From: Carnobacterium_B sp040274945
Lineage (GTDB): Bacteria; Bacillota; Bacilli; Lactobacillales; Carnobacteriaceae
Direction of reading: 5' to 3'
DNA: 64,000 nucleotides
NCBI RefSeq assembly: GCF_040274945.1
Contig: NZ_JBEMAR010000001.1
Span: 248,001 to 312,000, forward strand
Of this stretch, positions 43,497-53,448 are shown in pieces; positions within the stretch are counted from its first letter, which is position 1; every line of letters starts with the position of its first letter. The notes beneath the pieces are model-generated. The model saw only the letters and a program-made list of their open reading frames with translations. It had not been told where the DNA came from and ran no database searches. The position numbers were made by a program, and so were the translations under genes.

Positions 43497-44693
43497 TTGT
43501 CAAAAATAACTGTTGAAAATGTATCGAAAGTTTTTGGTAAAAAAACAACACAAGCCTTAGAGATGTTGAAAGAACAAAAATCTAAGCAAGAAATTTTAAA
43601 AGAAACGGGGGCCACTGTTGGGGTTAATAATGTTAGTTTCACTGTTGAAGAAGGTGAAATTTTTGTTATTATGGGATTATCTGGTAGTGGAAAATCAACT
43701 CTTGTTCGAATGTTTAATCGTTTAATCGATCCTACAAAAGGAGATATCTATATAGATGATGAGAATCTCTCTAAAATGGATAAAAAAGCTTTACGTCAAG
43801 TCAGAAGAGAAAAATTAAGTATGGTTTTCCAAAACTTTGGTCTCTTTCCTCACCGGACAATTCTAGAAAATACAGAGTATGGCCTAGAAATCCAAGGTGT
43901 TGACAAAGCTGAAAGACAGCAAAAAGCTCAAAAAGCTCTAGATAATGCAGGTTTAGGTGAATACAAAGATCAATACCCTAATCAACTATCTGGCGGAATG
44001 CAACAACGTGTAGGATTAGCACGTGCTTTAGCGAATGACCCTGAAATCTTATTAATGGATGAAGCTTTCTCAGCATTAGACCCATTGATTCGTCGTGAAA
44101 TGCAAGATGAATTAATTGAACTTCAATCTAAAGTGAAAAAGACGATTATTTTTATCACTCATGATCTAAACGAAGCTTTACGAATCGGTGATAAAATTGC
44201 CTTGATGAAAGATGGATCAATTGTACAGATTGGTTCTCCTGAAGAAATACTAACTAACCCAGCTAATGATTACGTTGAAAAATTTGTTGAAGACGTTGAT
44301 CGTTCTAAAGTATTAACAGCTGAAAATATTATGCAACGTCCTGAAACATTGAATATAAAAAATCATGGTCCGCGTTTTGCACTTGAGCAAATGCGTAGTG
44401 AAGGAATATCCAGCATCCTAGTAGTAGATAGCCAACGTAACCTTTTAGGTTACATCACGGCAGAAGATGCTTCAGATGCACGTAAGAATAATATTACAAC
44501 AATTGAAAACATCCTGAAAAAAGACATCCCAACTGTTACTAGAACAACTTCCATGAACGATATCTTTTCAGTTATTCATGATGCAACTACTCCCGTAGCA
44601 GTTGTAGATGATGGTAAGTTAGTTGGTATAATTGTCAGAGGCGCTGTAATAGCTGCCCTTGCAGGAGAAAGTGAGGTGCTTGAAAATGTCTAG
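43497..44693 (+). CDS. opuAA: Glycine betaine ABC transporter ATP-binding protein OpuAA, with CBS pair
   Basis: 398 aa. Walker A GLSGSGKST (60-68), signature LSGGMQQR, Walker B ILLMDEAFSALD, H-loop THD, then two CBS domains (about 285-390) thought to gate the importer by ionic strength or c-di-AMP in relatives. The N-terminus (VFGKKTTQALEMLKEQKSK) is the ProV/OpuAA type, distinct from OpuCA. Start is TTG, 7 bases after AAAGGAGA. First gene of opuAA-AB-AC. Confidence 0.95.
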   Translation: MSKITVENVSKVFGKKTTQALEMLKEQKSKQEILKETGATVGVNNVSFTVEEGEIFVIMGLSGSGKSTLVRMFNRLIDPTKGDIYIDDENLSKMDKKALRQVRREKLSMVFQNFGLFPHRTILENTEYGLEIQGVDKAERQQKAQKALDNAGLGEYKDQYPNQLSGGMQQRVGLARALANDPEILLMDEAFSALDPLIRREMQDELIELQSKVKKTIIFITHDLNEALRIGDKIALMKDGSIVQIGSPEEILTNPANDYVEKFVEDVDRSKVLTAENIMQRPETLNIKNHGPRFALEQMRSEGISSILVVDSQRNLLGYITAEDASDARKNNITTIENILKKDIPTVTRTTSMNDIFSVIHDATTPVAVVDDGKLVGIIVRGAVIAALAGESEVLENV

Positions 44694-45531
44694 TATATTA
44701 GATATCATTCCAGAATTGCCAGTAGCTGATGCTGTAGAAAACTTTACAAGTTGGGTAACTCAAACTTTTGCGTTTTTGTTTGACCCTATTCAAAAATATT
44801 CAGAAATCGTTATGGAATTTGTGACAAATACGTTATTGCTTGTTCCGCCAATTTTGTTTATTTTGATTATTGCTTTGATTGCTTTTATTGCTTCAAAGAA
44901 AAAAATCGGATTGGCTACATTTACAATCATTGGCCTTTGGTTTACCTATAATCAAGGTCTTTGGGAAGACTTAATGAACACTCTGACTTTGGTTCTGGTT
45001 GCAAGTTTATTATCTGTTATCATTGGGGTTCCATTCGGAATTTTAATGGCTAAAAGTAAAATTGCAAATGCCGTTATTACTCCTGTTCTTGATTTCATGC
45101 AAACAATGCCAGCCTTTGTTTACTTGATTCCCGCAGTTGCTTTCTTTGGTATTGGTATGGTCCCAGGGGTATTCGCCTCTTTAATTTTTGCCATTCCACC
45201 TACTGTTCGCTTTACTAATCTTGGAATTCGACAAGTTTCACATGAGTTAGTCGAAGCTTCTGAGTCGTTTGGTAGCACAGGTGCTCAAAAATTATTTAAA
45301 GTAGAGTTACCTTTAGCTAAATCAACAATTATGGCTGGTATCAACCAAACTGTCATGTTGGCTTTATCTATGGTAGTTATTGCTTCAATGATTGGAGCTC
45401 CAGGTCTTGGTAGAGAAGTTCTTTCTTCACTACAACGTGCACAAATCGGAACAGGTTTCGTATCTGGTTTAGGTTTAGTTGTCTTAGCGATTATTATTGA
45501 TCGCTTGACGCAAAAATTAAATAAAAAATAA
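44686..45531 (+). CDS. opuAB: Glycine betaine ABC transporter permease OpuAB
   Basis: 281 aa. ATG at 44686 follows GAGGTG by 7 bases and overlaps opuAA by 8 bases. About six to seven membrane helices with an N-terminal amphipathic segment, and the EAA-type loop VEASESFGSTGAQKLFKVELP (about 183-203, ProW style). Unlike Lactococcus OpuA, the permease is not fused to the binding domain. Confidence 0.94.
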   Translation: MSSILDIIPELPVADAVENFTSWVTQTFAFLFDPIQKYSEIVMEFVTNTLLLVPPILFILIIALIAFIASKKKIGLATFTIIGLWFTYNQGLWEDLMNTLTLVLVASLLSVIIGVPFGILMAKSKIANAVITPVLDFMQTMPAFVYLIPAVAFFGIGMVPGVFASLIFAIPPTVRFTNLGIRQVSHELVEASESFGSTGAQKLFKVELPLAKSTIMAGINQTVMLALSMVVIASMIGAPGLGREVLSSLQRAQIGTGFVSGLGLVVLAIIIDRLTQKLNKK

Positions 45532-45534
45532 AAT

Positions 45535-45557
45535 AACTAATCATTAAAAAATTAGTT
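45535..45557 (+). repeat. Intercistronic hairpin between opuAB and opuAC
   Basis: AACTAAT / ATTAGTT, 7 bp, 9-base loop. Weak, A-rich; may modestly affect relative opuAC levels. Confidence 0.4.
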
Positions 45558-45583
45558 TACAAAAAAGGGGAAATTAATTTAAT

Positions 45584-46480
45584 ATGAAAAAACTTAATTG
45601 GAAACATTTAGGACTTACAGCTGGTTTAGGATTATCATTAGTTGCAGCAGGTTGTTCAACTGAAAAGTCATCAACTGAGGATGAATCAGCAACTGTTGGT
45701 AAAGGACAAGAAATTGAATTATCTTATGTTGAATGGGATACTGAAGTTGCTTCTACTAATGTTATTGGTAAAGTATTGGAAGACTTAGGGTATGATGTAA
45801 AACTAACACCATTAGATAACGCTGTAATGTGGCAAGCCGTAGCTAGCGGAGACGCTGACGCTATGGTAGCTGCATGGTTACCAGCTACTCATGGTTCTCA
45901 ATTTGAAGAATATGGCGACCAAATGGTTGATTTAGGACCAAACTTAGAAGGCGCATTAGTTGGTCTTGTCGTTCCTGAATATATGGATGTTGATTCAATT
46001 GCGGATCTTAAAGACGAAGCTGCAATGACTATCACTGGTATCGAACCTGGTGCAGGTGTTGTTGCTGCAACTGAAAAAGCTTTAGAAGATTACGGTAACT
46101 TGAGTGAGTGGGATCTTGAAACCTCTTCATCTGGTGCCATGACTGTTGCATTGGGTCAAGCAATTCAAAATGAAGAAGATATTGTTATCACTGGTTGGTC
46201 TCCTCACTGGATGTTCGCCTCTTATGACTTAAAATATTTAGAAGATCCTGAAAATTCATTTGGCGAATCAGAAACAATCAATACGATGGCTCGTGAAGGT
46301 CTTGAAGAAGACATGCCTGAAGCTTATCAAGTATTAGATCAATTTAATTGGACAACTGAAGAAATGGAAAGCATTATGCTAGATATTTCTGAAGGAGAAG
46401 ATCCTGAAGATGCGGCTGAAACTTGGATTGAAGAAAATCCTGACCGTGTTGCTGAGTGGACTGAAGGCGTAGCAAAATAA
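45584..46480 (+). CDS. opuAC: Glycine betaine-binding lipoprotein OpuAC
   Basis: 298 aa. Signal peptide with lipobox AAGC gives C24 as the lipidated residue. The mature domain has the betaine-cage tryptophans in VEWDTE, NAVMWQAVASGDADAM, AAWLPATHG and GWSPHWMF, typical of OpuAC/ProX. The acidic C-terminus (GEDPEDAAETWIEENPDRVAEW) is the family ending. Completes opuA; followed by a terminator. Confidence 0.95.
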   Translation: MKKLNWKHLGLTAGLGLSLVAAGCSTEKSSTEDESATVGKGQEIELSYVEWDTEVASTNVIGKVLEDLGYDVKLTPLDNAVMWQAVASGDADAMVAAWLPATHGSQFEEYGDQMVDLGPNLEGALVGLVVPEYMDVDSIADLKDEAAMTITGIEPGAGVVAATEKALEDYGNLSEWDLETSSSGAMTVALGQAIQNEEDIVITGWSPHWMFASYDLKYLEDPENSFGESETINTMAREGLEEDMPEAYQVLDQFNWTTEEMESIMLDISEGEDPEDAAETWIEENPDRVAEWTEGVAK

Positions 46481-46505
46481 GCTAGTCTGAAATCACTTTC
46501 GATCA

Positions 46506-46540
46506 AAGAGCATTCACTTAATGTGAATGCTCTTCTTTTA
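46506..46540 (+). terminator. Intrinsic terminator after opuAC
   Basis: Perfect 12-bp stem AAGAGCATTCAC / GTGAATGCTCTT, 5-base loop, tail CTTTTA. Confidence 0.85.
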
Positions 46541-46544
46541 TAAC

Positions 46545-46590
46545 AAAAAAGCTCTTATTTCCTTTTCTAAAGGAAATAAGAGCTTTTTTT
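46545..46590 (-). terminator. Intrinsic terminator after rnjB
   Basis: Stem of about 20 bp, AAGCTCTTATTTCCTTT and complement with flanking A/T-runs, 3-base loop. Distinct from and adjacent to the opuAC terminator; here two convergent units each have their own hairpin. Confidence 0.9.
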
Positions 46591-46598
46591 TGTTGTGT

Positions 46599-48278
46599 TT
46601 AATTTTTACGGTTGCGCGAACTTGTTTCCATGATGATTGGTAGAATAACCGGACGTCTACGTGTTTGTTCAAAAAGATGTTTATTCAAAGCATCTCTGAT
46701 TTCTTGCTTCAAACGGCTCCATTCAAATTCTTTACGATTTAAATTTTCTTCTACTACTTCTCTAATAATCTCATTACTTTGATTAATTAGATCTGTATTT
46801 TCTTTAACGTATACGAAACCTCTAGTCATGACCTCAGGGCCTGAAATAATTTTACTTTTTCTACGGTTAATGGTAACTACCGCTACAAAAATACCATCTT
46901 CAGATAACAATTTACGGTCGCGTAAAACAATGTTTCCAATATCGCCAATTCCGATACCATCAACCATTGTATTCCCTGCTGACACTTGTCCAGCTACATG
47001 CATACGCTCATTTTTGTATTCCATGATGTCGCCTTTACCTGGTATAAATATGTTTTTATACGGCATTCCAACTTCATGTGCAAGTTTTGCATGAGCCGAA
47101 AGCATACGGTATTCTCCTTGAACTGGAATAAAGTAACTAGGTTTAATCAGATTAATCATTAATTTTAAATCATTTGGAGTGGCATGGCCAGAAGCTTTCA
47201 AATTAGCTGAAATTTGTTTTACTGTTCCACCCGCTCGATAAATTAAGTTTTCTGCTTGAGCAACCGTTACTTCCATTGCTGTTGATGGGCTTGTTACGAT
47301 ATAAACTAGATCGCCCTCTTTGATATTTACTTGAGAGTGCTTTCCTTTTGCCATACGTGTTAATGTTTTAATGGGCTCGCCAGTAACACCCGTTTCTAAC
47401 ACAACAATTTCTTGGTCACTGTATTTTTCAATATCTGTTATTGGAACAATCAAATCTTCATTAGGCAATTGAAGCTTATTCAGTTGCATAGCAATTTGAA
47501 CGATCTCTTCAAGGTTGCTTCCAGTGATGAAAATTTTCTTATGCGATTTGTGAGCAGCATCAAATACTTGTTGGATACGTAAGATATTACTAGCCACGCA
47601 GGCAACAATAATACGACCATCAGCATTTTGGAATGTATCCAATACTTCTTCCGCTATTTTTAAATCGCTTATATTTTCAACAGAACTTTCAGCTTCACTT
47701 GAATCACTCAATAAAGCTAAAACTTTACTTTTACCAATATCCGCAATACGTGATAAATTGCTTTGATACATTGGTTTTGCACTTTGATCGAACTTGAAAT
47801 CACCTGTGTAGACAATGCTTCCTTCACTTGTTTTAAGAGCTACTCCAACAGAATCTGGAATAGTATGGGTTGTTCTAAAGAAACTAGCCACAACATCTCC
47901 AAACTCAATCTCTGTATTTTCATCGACAATATGATAATCATCAAATGTACTAACTTGACTATCTTTTTCAACAAATAATTTTGCTAAAGCTATTGTTAAT
48001 TCAGTTCCAAAGACTGGAACATCAAATTTTTGAAGAAAATAAGGTAGTGCTCCAATTGCATCTTCGTGCCCATGAGTTAAAAACACTGCTGTAACACGGT
48101 TTCTATTTTCTTCTAAATAACTAAAGTCAGGAATGACTACATCAATTCCTAATAATTCTGTTTCTGGAAACATTAATCCACAGTCTAAAACAAATATGTC
48201 TTCATCCACCTCAACAGCATACATGTTTTTTCCATTTTCACGCACACCCCCTAGTGGGATAATTTTTATTGTGCTCAT
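46599..48278 (-). CDS. rnjB: Ribonuclease J2
   Basis: 559 aa metallo-beta-lactamase/beta-CASP ribonuclease. The active-site motif reads THGHEDAIGALPYF (68-81): H69, H71 and D73 are kept, but A74 stands where RNase J1 has the second histidine (HGHEDHIGG). That pattern, plus position after dapA as in B. subtilis (dapA-rnjB), identifies the weakly active J2, which works with J1 in mRNA decay and 5'-end maturation. J1 is not in the window. Ribosome binding site AGAGGTG. Confidence 0.93.
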   Translation of the reverse strand: MSTIKIIPLGGVRENGKNMYAVEVDEDIFVLDCGLMFPETELLGIDVVIPDFSYLEENRNRVTAVFLTHGHEDAIGALPYFLQKFDVPVFGTELTIALAKLFVEKDSQVSTFDDYHIVDENTEIEFGDVVASFFRTTHTIPDSVGVALKTSEGSIVYTGDFKFDQSAKPMYQSNLSRIADIGKSKVLALLSDSSEAESSVENISDLKIAEEVLDTFQNADGRIIVACVASNILRIQQVFDAAHKSHKKIFITGSNLEEIVQIAMQLNKLQLPNEDLIVPITDIEKYSDQEIVVLETGVTGEPIKTLTRMAKGKHSQVNIKEGDLVYIVTSPSTAMEVTVAQAENLIYRAGGTVKQISANLKASGHATPNDLKLMINLIKPSYFIPVQGEYRMLSAHAKLAHEVGMPYKNIFIPGKGDIMEYKNERMHVAGQVSAGNTMVDGIGIGDIGNIVLRDRKLLSEDGIFVAVVTINRRKSKIISGPEVMTRGFVYVKENTDLINQSNEIIREVVEENLNRKEFEWSRLKQEIRDALNKHLFEQTRRRPVILPIIMETSSRNRKN

Positions 48279-48309
48279 TTCTTCACCTCTTTTACTTTCA
48301 TTTCGTTTT

Positions 48310-49188
48310 TTATTTTTTCCAATTTAATTCAGTTAACACATAATCTTCTTCTGCTTTTGTACAAGGTACTAATGGCAATCTCAATCCACCGACGTTAATC
48401 CCTAAGTGGTTTAACGCAAATTTAACAGGTGCTGGAGAAGGAACAGAAAATAAACTGTTCATTTTAGGTACTAATTGACGATGAATCTGCGCAGCTTCAG
48501 CCATAGATCCTTCTTGCAACAAGTTATACATTTCAGACATCTCATTCCCTAAAACATGACTTGCTACAGAAATAACACCAGTTGCTCCAATACATTTAGC
48601 AGGAAAAGAGTTGCCATCTTCACCAGTGTAAACTAAAAAGTCATCTGGTGTTTGTTCAATTTCTTCGCTTAAAGCATCTAAGCCTAGGCATTCTTTCACA
48701 CCAATAATATTTTCAATCGATGAAAGTTTGATTGTTGTCTTAGGATCAATGGAAACACTAGTCCGTCCGGGGACGTTATAGATGATGATCGGCAGTTTAG
48801 TACTTTTCGCTACTGCTTCAAAATGAGCATACAAACCAGCTTGGTTAGGCTTACTGTAGTATGGCGTCACTACAAGTGCTGCATCTATACCTGCAAGGGC
48901 TTCAACCTCTTTTGTAAAAGCAATCGTCTCAGCAGTGTTAAATGACCCCGTACCGGCAATGAGTGGTACACGTCCTGCAACTAACTCAACTGTCTTACGG
49001 TATAAGTCTAACTTTTCATCATGAGTTAATGTAGGAGATTCTCCAGTCGTGCCCCCCACTACTAATCCTTCTGTCCCATTTTCAAGTAAGAAGTTGATCA
49101 ACTTTTCTAGTTGTCCATAATCAATTGATCCTTCTGCATCAAATGGAGTAGTCATAGCGGTTATAATACGCGCTTTTTTTAAATCCAA
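48310..49188 (-). CDS. dapA: 4-hydroxy-tetrahydrodipicolinate synthase
   Basis: First committed step of the diaminopimelate/lysine branch, condensing pyruvate and aspartate semialdehyde. 292 aa from TTG at 49188, 9 bases after GAGGG. Alternative GTG (49197) and ATG (49194) starts are nearly on top of the site. Motifs TTGES (47-51), Y137, and Schiff-base lysine K165 (GVKECLG). Follows asd. Confidence 0.96.
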   Translation of the reverse strand: MDLKKARIITAMTTPFDAEGSIDYGQLEKLINFLLENGTEGLVVGGTTGESPTLTHDEKLDLYRKTVELVAGRVPLIAGTGSFNTAETIAFTKEVEALAGIDAALVVTPYYSKPNQAGLYAHFEAVAKSTKLPIIIYNVPGRTSVSIDPKTTIKLSSIENIIGVKECLGLDALSEEIEQTPDDFLVYTGEDGNSFPAKCIGATGVISVASHVLGNEMSEMYNLLQEGSMAEAAQIHRQLVPKMNSLFSVPSPAPVKFALNHLGINVGGLRLPLVPCTKAEEDYVLTELNWKK

Positions 49189-49222
49189 TACCATCACCCT
49201 CTACTTTAAATTCAACTTATTC

Positions 49223-50272
49223 TTAATTATTTGTTTTAATTAATTTTAACTTGTGTAAGCTTTCAGCAATTTGAACAGAATTCCAAGCAGCACCTTTGAT
49301 TAAATTATCCGAAACGATCCACATATGATAACCTTTGTCTAAGTCACGATCTTTCCGTATTCTTCCAACAAATGTTTCTTTCTTGCCTGCTGCTTCCAAT
49401 GCTGTTGGATAAACTTGATTAGCAGGATCATCTTGAAGTTCAACACCTGGTGCATTTTTCATAAGCTCCTGAATAGAAGCTACACTAGCTCCCTCTTCTT
49501 TCACTTCAATATATACGGACTCCGAGTGTCCTGAAATGACTGGAATACGGACGCATGTTGCAGAAACTTTTATATGATCATCGCCCATAATTTTTTTAGT
49601 CTCATTAATCATTTTCAACTCTTCAAATGTATAACCGTCTTCAGTAAACAAATCGATTTGTGGCAATGCATTGAAAGCAATTGGAAAATGTTTTTTATCT
49701 CCACCTGACGGCAAAATAGCCGCTTCATAAGGCTCACCATTCAACATATGTTGCGCTTGTTCTTTCATTTCTTTAACAGCTGAAACTCCAGCTCCGCTTA
49801 CCGCTTGATACGTTGAAACAATTACCCGATCTAATCCGTATTGTTTGCGAATCGGTTCTAAAGCAACCATCATTTGAATTGTTGAGCAGTTCGGGTTAGC
49901 AATAATTCCTTTATGAGAACGAATTGCTTCCTCATTTACTTCCGGAACGACTAAAGGTACTTCAGCATCCATGCGGTATGCGCTTGTATTATCAATGACA
50001 ACTGCACCCCTCTTTACCGCTTCGGGAGCAAATTGTTTTGAAATCGATCCACCTGCACTAAATAATGCAATATCAACATTTTCAAAAGAATCTGCCGTTG
50101 TTTCTTGGATTTCGATTTCTTTTCCATTAAATAAAGCTTTTTTCCCAGCAGATCGTTTCGAGGCTAAGAGCTTAACTTCGTTGATTGGAAAAGTTGCTTG
50201 CTCTAACATTTGAATCATTTTTGTTCCTACAGCTCCCGTTGCTCCTACGACTGCAATAGTATATCCATTCAT
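49223..50272 (-). CDS. asd: Aspartate-semialdehyde dehydrogenase
   Basis: NADPH-dependent reduction of aspartyl phosphate; feeds dapA and threonine/methionine synthesis. 349 aa. NADP site GATGAVG (10-16), catalytic C129 in NPNCST, and the acid/base histidine in SGHSES. Gap to dapA 34 bases. asd-dapA-rnjB is one unit ending at the hairpin at 46545-46590. I saw no lysine riboswitch in the short leader. Confidence 0.96.
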   Translation of the reverse strand: MNGYTIAVVGATGAVGTKMIQMLEQATFPINEVKLLASKRSAGKKALFNGKEIEIQETTADSFENVDIALFSAGGSISKQFAPEAVKRGAVVIDNTSAYRMDAEVPLVVPEVNEEAIRSHKGIIANPNCSTIQMMVALEPIRKQYGLDRVIVSTYQAVSGAGVSAVKEMKEQAQHMLNGEPYEAAILPSGGDKKHFPIAFNALPQIDLFTEDGYTFEELKMINETKKIMGDDHIKVSATCVRIPVISGHSESVYIEVKEEGASVASIQELMKNAPGVELQDDPANQVYPTALEAAGKKETFVGRIRKDRDLDKGYHMWIVSDNLIKGAAWNSVQIAESLHKLKLIKTNN

Positions 50273-50341
50273 TTATTATCTCTCCTAATACATATTTCTA
50301 TTTTTACTATTATCTTATGGCTCCATGTACTCCCATTATAC

Positions 50342-50350
50342 ATTTTAGCA
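50342..50350 (-). promoter_or_regulatory. Candidate extended -10 promoter of asd-dapA-rnjB
   Basis: Minus strand TGC-TAAAAT about 70 bases before the asd ATG. The -35 is weak. Confidence 0.4.
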
Positions 50351-50484
50351 CAATTCTTGAGTAATTTATACAAATGTAGATTATTCACTCTGTTTTGTTT
50401 GATTTATCTAACGAATAAAGCGAAATATATGATACACTTTTTCTGTTCAACTTTATGAAATAAATTATTTTGGAGGGAGCATTT

Positions 50485-51234
50485 ATGAAGCGCAGCTATA
50501 AAATTTTAATTGGTTGTTTTATTTTTTTCATTTTGGTTTTATTAGGCAGTTTATTTTTTGTACAGTCTAAAACATATCAACCATTAAGTGAAGCTCTGAA
50601 TGAAACAGAGCCTACTGATCAATACATGGTTGAAGAATCCTCAGATGCGATTATTTTCAGGCCATTAAACGAGCAACAATCTACTTCTGTCCTCTTTTAT
50701 CAAGGTGGCCTTGTAGAAGAAAAAAGTTACAGTTCCATTGCGGCAAAGCTCGCTGCAGAAGGATATCCCGTTTACCTTTTTAAGCATGCTTTGAACCTTG
50801 CCGTAACAGATGCAGATAAAGCAGAAACCATTATCACTGATGAGGAGATTCAAAACTTTGTTATAGGTGGTCATTCCTTAGGTGGTGTGATGGCTAGTCG
50901 ATTTGCCAATGAAAGTTATTCAGAATCCTTAAAAGGTGTTTTTTTACTAGCGAGTTACCCAGATGAAAAGGGTCGGTTAGATAAACTGCCTATTTCAGTT
51001 CTTTCTCTTATTGGTTCTAATGATGGCGTAGTGGATGAAGAGGCTTATCGACTTGGAAAAAATTATTTACCCGTTACTACCTTATTTTATACTATTGAAG
51101 GAGGCAATCATGCCGGTTTTGGCGATTATGGAAACCAAGAGGGTGATCTTCCTGCCACCATTTCACCCGAACAGCAGCAAGAACAAACAGTTGACCAATT
51201 AGTAAAATGGTTAAGAGGAATTAATGAAAACGAA
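50485..51234 (+). CDS. Membrane-anchored or secreted alpha/beta hydrolase
   Basis: 250 aa from ATG at 50485 (GGAGGG site; a TTG-started frame begins 5 codons earlier). The first helix (about 7-26) is an uncleaved anchor or signal; the catalytic part would be outside. Nucleophile elbow GGHSLGG with S131; acid region LIGSNDGVVD; histidine in GGNHAGFGDYG. Matches the abhydrolase_5 group (YdeN/YtaP-like esterases of unknown substrate). Monocistronic, convergent with pnp. Confidence 0.82.
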
Positions 51235-51238
51235 TAGC

Positions 51239-51276
51239 AAAAAAGAGCTCAATTTTTTTCAAATTGAGCTCTTTTT
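51239..51276. terminator. Bidirectional terminator between hydrolase and pnp
   Basis: Stem AAAAGAGCTCAATTT / AAATTGAGCTCTTTT (15 bp or more), T-runs on both strands. Confidence 0.9.
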
Positions 51277-51288
51277 ACTATCTATTTT

Positions 51289-53397
51289 TTAGTCTTCTTC
51301 AGTTGTTAACAAAACTTTACGAGAAAGGTTAATTCTTCCTTGTTTATCGATTTCGATAACTTTAACGTCCATTACTTCACCTAAAGTCAAAACATCTTCA
51401 ACTTTAGCAACACGTTCGTTAGCTAATTCAGAAATATGAACTAATCCATCTTTTCCTTTAGCAATTTCAACAAAAGCTCCAAATTTTTCAATTCGTTTTA
51501 CTTTTCCTGAATAAATTTTACCGACTTCGATATCTTTTGTTAATTCTTCAATAATTTCTTTAGCGCGTCTAATCATAGCTGCGTCTTCAGATGCAATACT
51601 GATATTTCCTTCTTGATCGATATCAATTTTAACGCCGGTTTCATCAATAATAGCATTAATTTGGTCACCACCGCGACCAATAACAACTTTGATTTTTTCC
51701 GGTTTGATTTGCATCATCTCAATTTTAGGAGCATATGCACTTAATTCTTCATGTGGCTCAGCAATTGTAGAAATTAATTCATCAAGAATTTCCATTCTAG
51801 CTTTTTTAGCTTGAGTTAACGCTTCTTCTAAAATTTGTTGTGTGATACCTTCAATTTTAATATCCATTTGAAGAGCTGTGATTCCTTTGCTAGTACCTGC
51901 TACTTTAAAGTCCATATCGCCTAAATGATCTTCTAGTCCTTGGATATCTGTTAAGACAGTATAGTTTTCGCCTTCTTTAACAAGTCCCATTGCAATACCA
52001 GCTACTGGAGCTTTGATTGGAACACCTGCATCCATTAAAGCTAGAGTACCCGCACAAATACTTGCTTGTGATGAAGAACCATTTGACTCTAAAACTTCAG
52101 CAACTAAACGAATCATGTATGGGAAATCTTCTTCGCTAGGGATAACTTGTGCTAATGCACGTTCTCCTAACGCCCCATGTCCAATTTCACGACGGCCTGG
52201 TCCACGTGACGGTCCAGTACTTCCAACAGAGTATTGAGGGAAATTGTAGTGATGGATGAATCGTTTGCTGTTTTCAATTCCTAAACCATCAATAATTTGA
52301 TGTTCGCCTAATGGTGCTAAAGTAGCTATAGACAATGCTTGAGTTTGTCCACGAGTGAATAAACCAGAACCATGTGCTCTTGGCAATAGTCCAATTTCTG
52401 AAGCTAAAGAACGAATTTCATCAATTTTACGACCATCTGGTCTAATTTTGTCAACTGTAATCAAACGACGGACTTCATTCTTTTCCATGTCCTCAACAAT
52501 TTGTTTTACTTCTTTATTGATTCGTTTAGCTTCATCATTGTCTTGATATTTTTCTTCATAAAAAGCCATTGCTTCTTCTTTAACCGCTTCGATGTTTTCT
52601 TCACGAGCTAATTTTTCTTCGGTTTGAATTGCAGCAATCATCTTAGTTTGGAAAGTATCGTTAACTTCTTTTTCTAAATCTGCATCGATTTGCAACAATT
52701 GAATAGTCATTTTTTCTTTTCCAACAGCCGCTACGATTTCTTCTTGGAAAGCAACTAATTCTTGAATTGCTTTATGACCAAACATTAAAGCACCAAGCAT
52801 ATCTTCTTCTGAAACTTCAGCAGCTCCACTTTCAACCATGTTAATGGCATCTTTAGTTCCTGCAACTGTTAAATGAATGTCTGATAATGCTTCTTGCTCA
52901 AGAGTTGGATTAATGATGTATTCTCCGTCTACACGGCCTACATCAACACTTGCAATCGGTCCGTTAAACGGAATATCTGAAATAGCAAGTGATAAAGAAG
53001 AACCAAACATTGCTGAAAAAGCTGGCGAACAGTTTTGGTCTACAGACATCACAGTATTTGTAATTTGAACTTCATTACGAAATCCCTCTGCAAACATTGG
53101 ACGAATCGGACGGTCAATTAATCGAGCTGTTAAAGTAGCCGCTTCACTTGGGCGTGCTTCTCTTTTAATAAAACCACCTGGGATTTTACCGACTGAATAC
53201 ATTTTTTCATCGTAATTTACTGTTAAAGGAAAGAAATCTACGTCTTTCGCTTTTTTGCTAGCTACTGCTGCAGATAGCACTACAGTGTCGTTATAGCGAA
53301 TCAAAGCTGCACCATTAGCTTGTTTTGCTAATTGCCCTACTTCAATTTCTAATGTACGACCTGCCCATTCTTTAGTAAAAACTTGTTTCTCTGTCAT
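51289..53397 (-). CDS. pnp: Polyribonucleotide nucleotidyltransferase (PNPase)
   Basis: 3'-5' phosphorolytic exoribonuclease of mRNA decay. 702 aa from ATG at 53397 (MTEKQVFTKEWAGRTLEIEVG); an ATG three codons earlier is too close to AAAGGAG. Two RNase PH domains (about 8-230 and 310-540), a KH domain (about 555-615, VIGRGGDQINAI) and an S1 domain (about 625-690, GKVKRIEKFGAFVEI). Downstream of rpsO as in most bacteria. Its leader carries a long hairpin. Confidence 0.97.
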   Translation of the reverse strand: MTEKQVFTKEWAGRTLEIEVGQLAKQANGAALIRYNDTVVLSAAVASKKAKDVDFFPLTVNYDEKMYSVGKIPGGFIKREARPSEAATLTARLIDRPIRPMFAEGFRNEVQITNTVMSVDQNCSPAFSAMFGSSLSLAISDIPFNGPIASVDVGRVDGEYIINPTLEQEALSDIHLTVAGTKDAINMVESGAAEVSEEDMLGALMFGHKAIQELVAFQEEIVAAVGKEKMTIQLLQIDADLEKEVNDTFQTKMIAAIQTEEKLAREENIEAVKEEAMAFYEEKYQDNDEAKRINKEVKQIVEDMEKNEVRRLITVDKIRPDGRKIDEIRSLASEIGLLPRAHGSGLFTRGQTQALSIATLAPLGEHQIIDGLGIENSKRFIHHYNFPQYSVGSTGPSRGPGRREIGHGALGERALAQVIPSEEDFPYMIRLVAEVLESNGSSSQASICAGTLALMDAGVPIKAPVAGIAMGLVKEGENYTVLTDIQGLEDHLGDMDFKVAGTSKGITALQMDIKIEGITQQILEEALTQAKKARMEILDELISTIAEPHEELSAYAPKIEMMQIKPEKIKVVIGRGGDQINAIIDETGVKIDIDQEGNISIASEDAAMIRRAKEIIEELTKDIEVGKIYSGKVKRIEKFGAFVEIAKGKDGLVHISELANERVAKVEDVLTLGEVMDVKVIEIDKQGRINLSRKVLLTTEED

Positions 53398-53448
53398 TGT
53401 GTGCATTTCTCCTTTTATTAAAGCTTTTATTCGTTTTTTCCAAACAGA

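Noticed and set aside
50410..50417. AACGAATA, a near match to the SigX box, before the alpha/beta hydrolase
   Set aside because: No T-run directly before it and no competence link of the gene; likely chance in AT-rich DNA.
50273..50460. Possible lysine riboswitch upstream of asd
   Set aside because: The leader is too short and lacks the conserved lysine-aptamer blocks.
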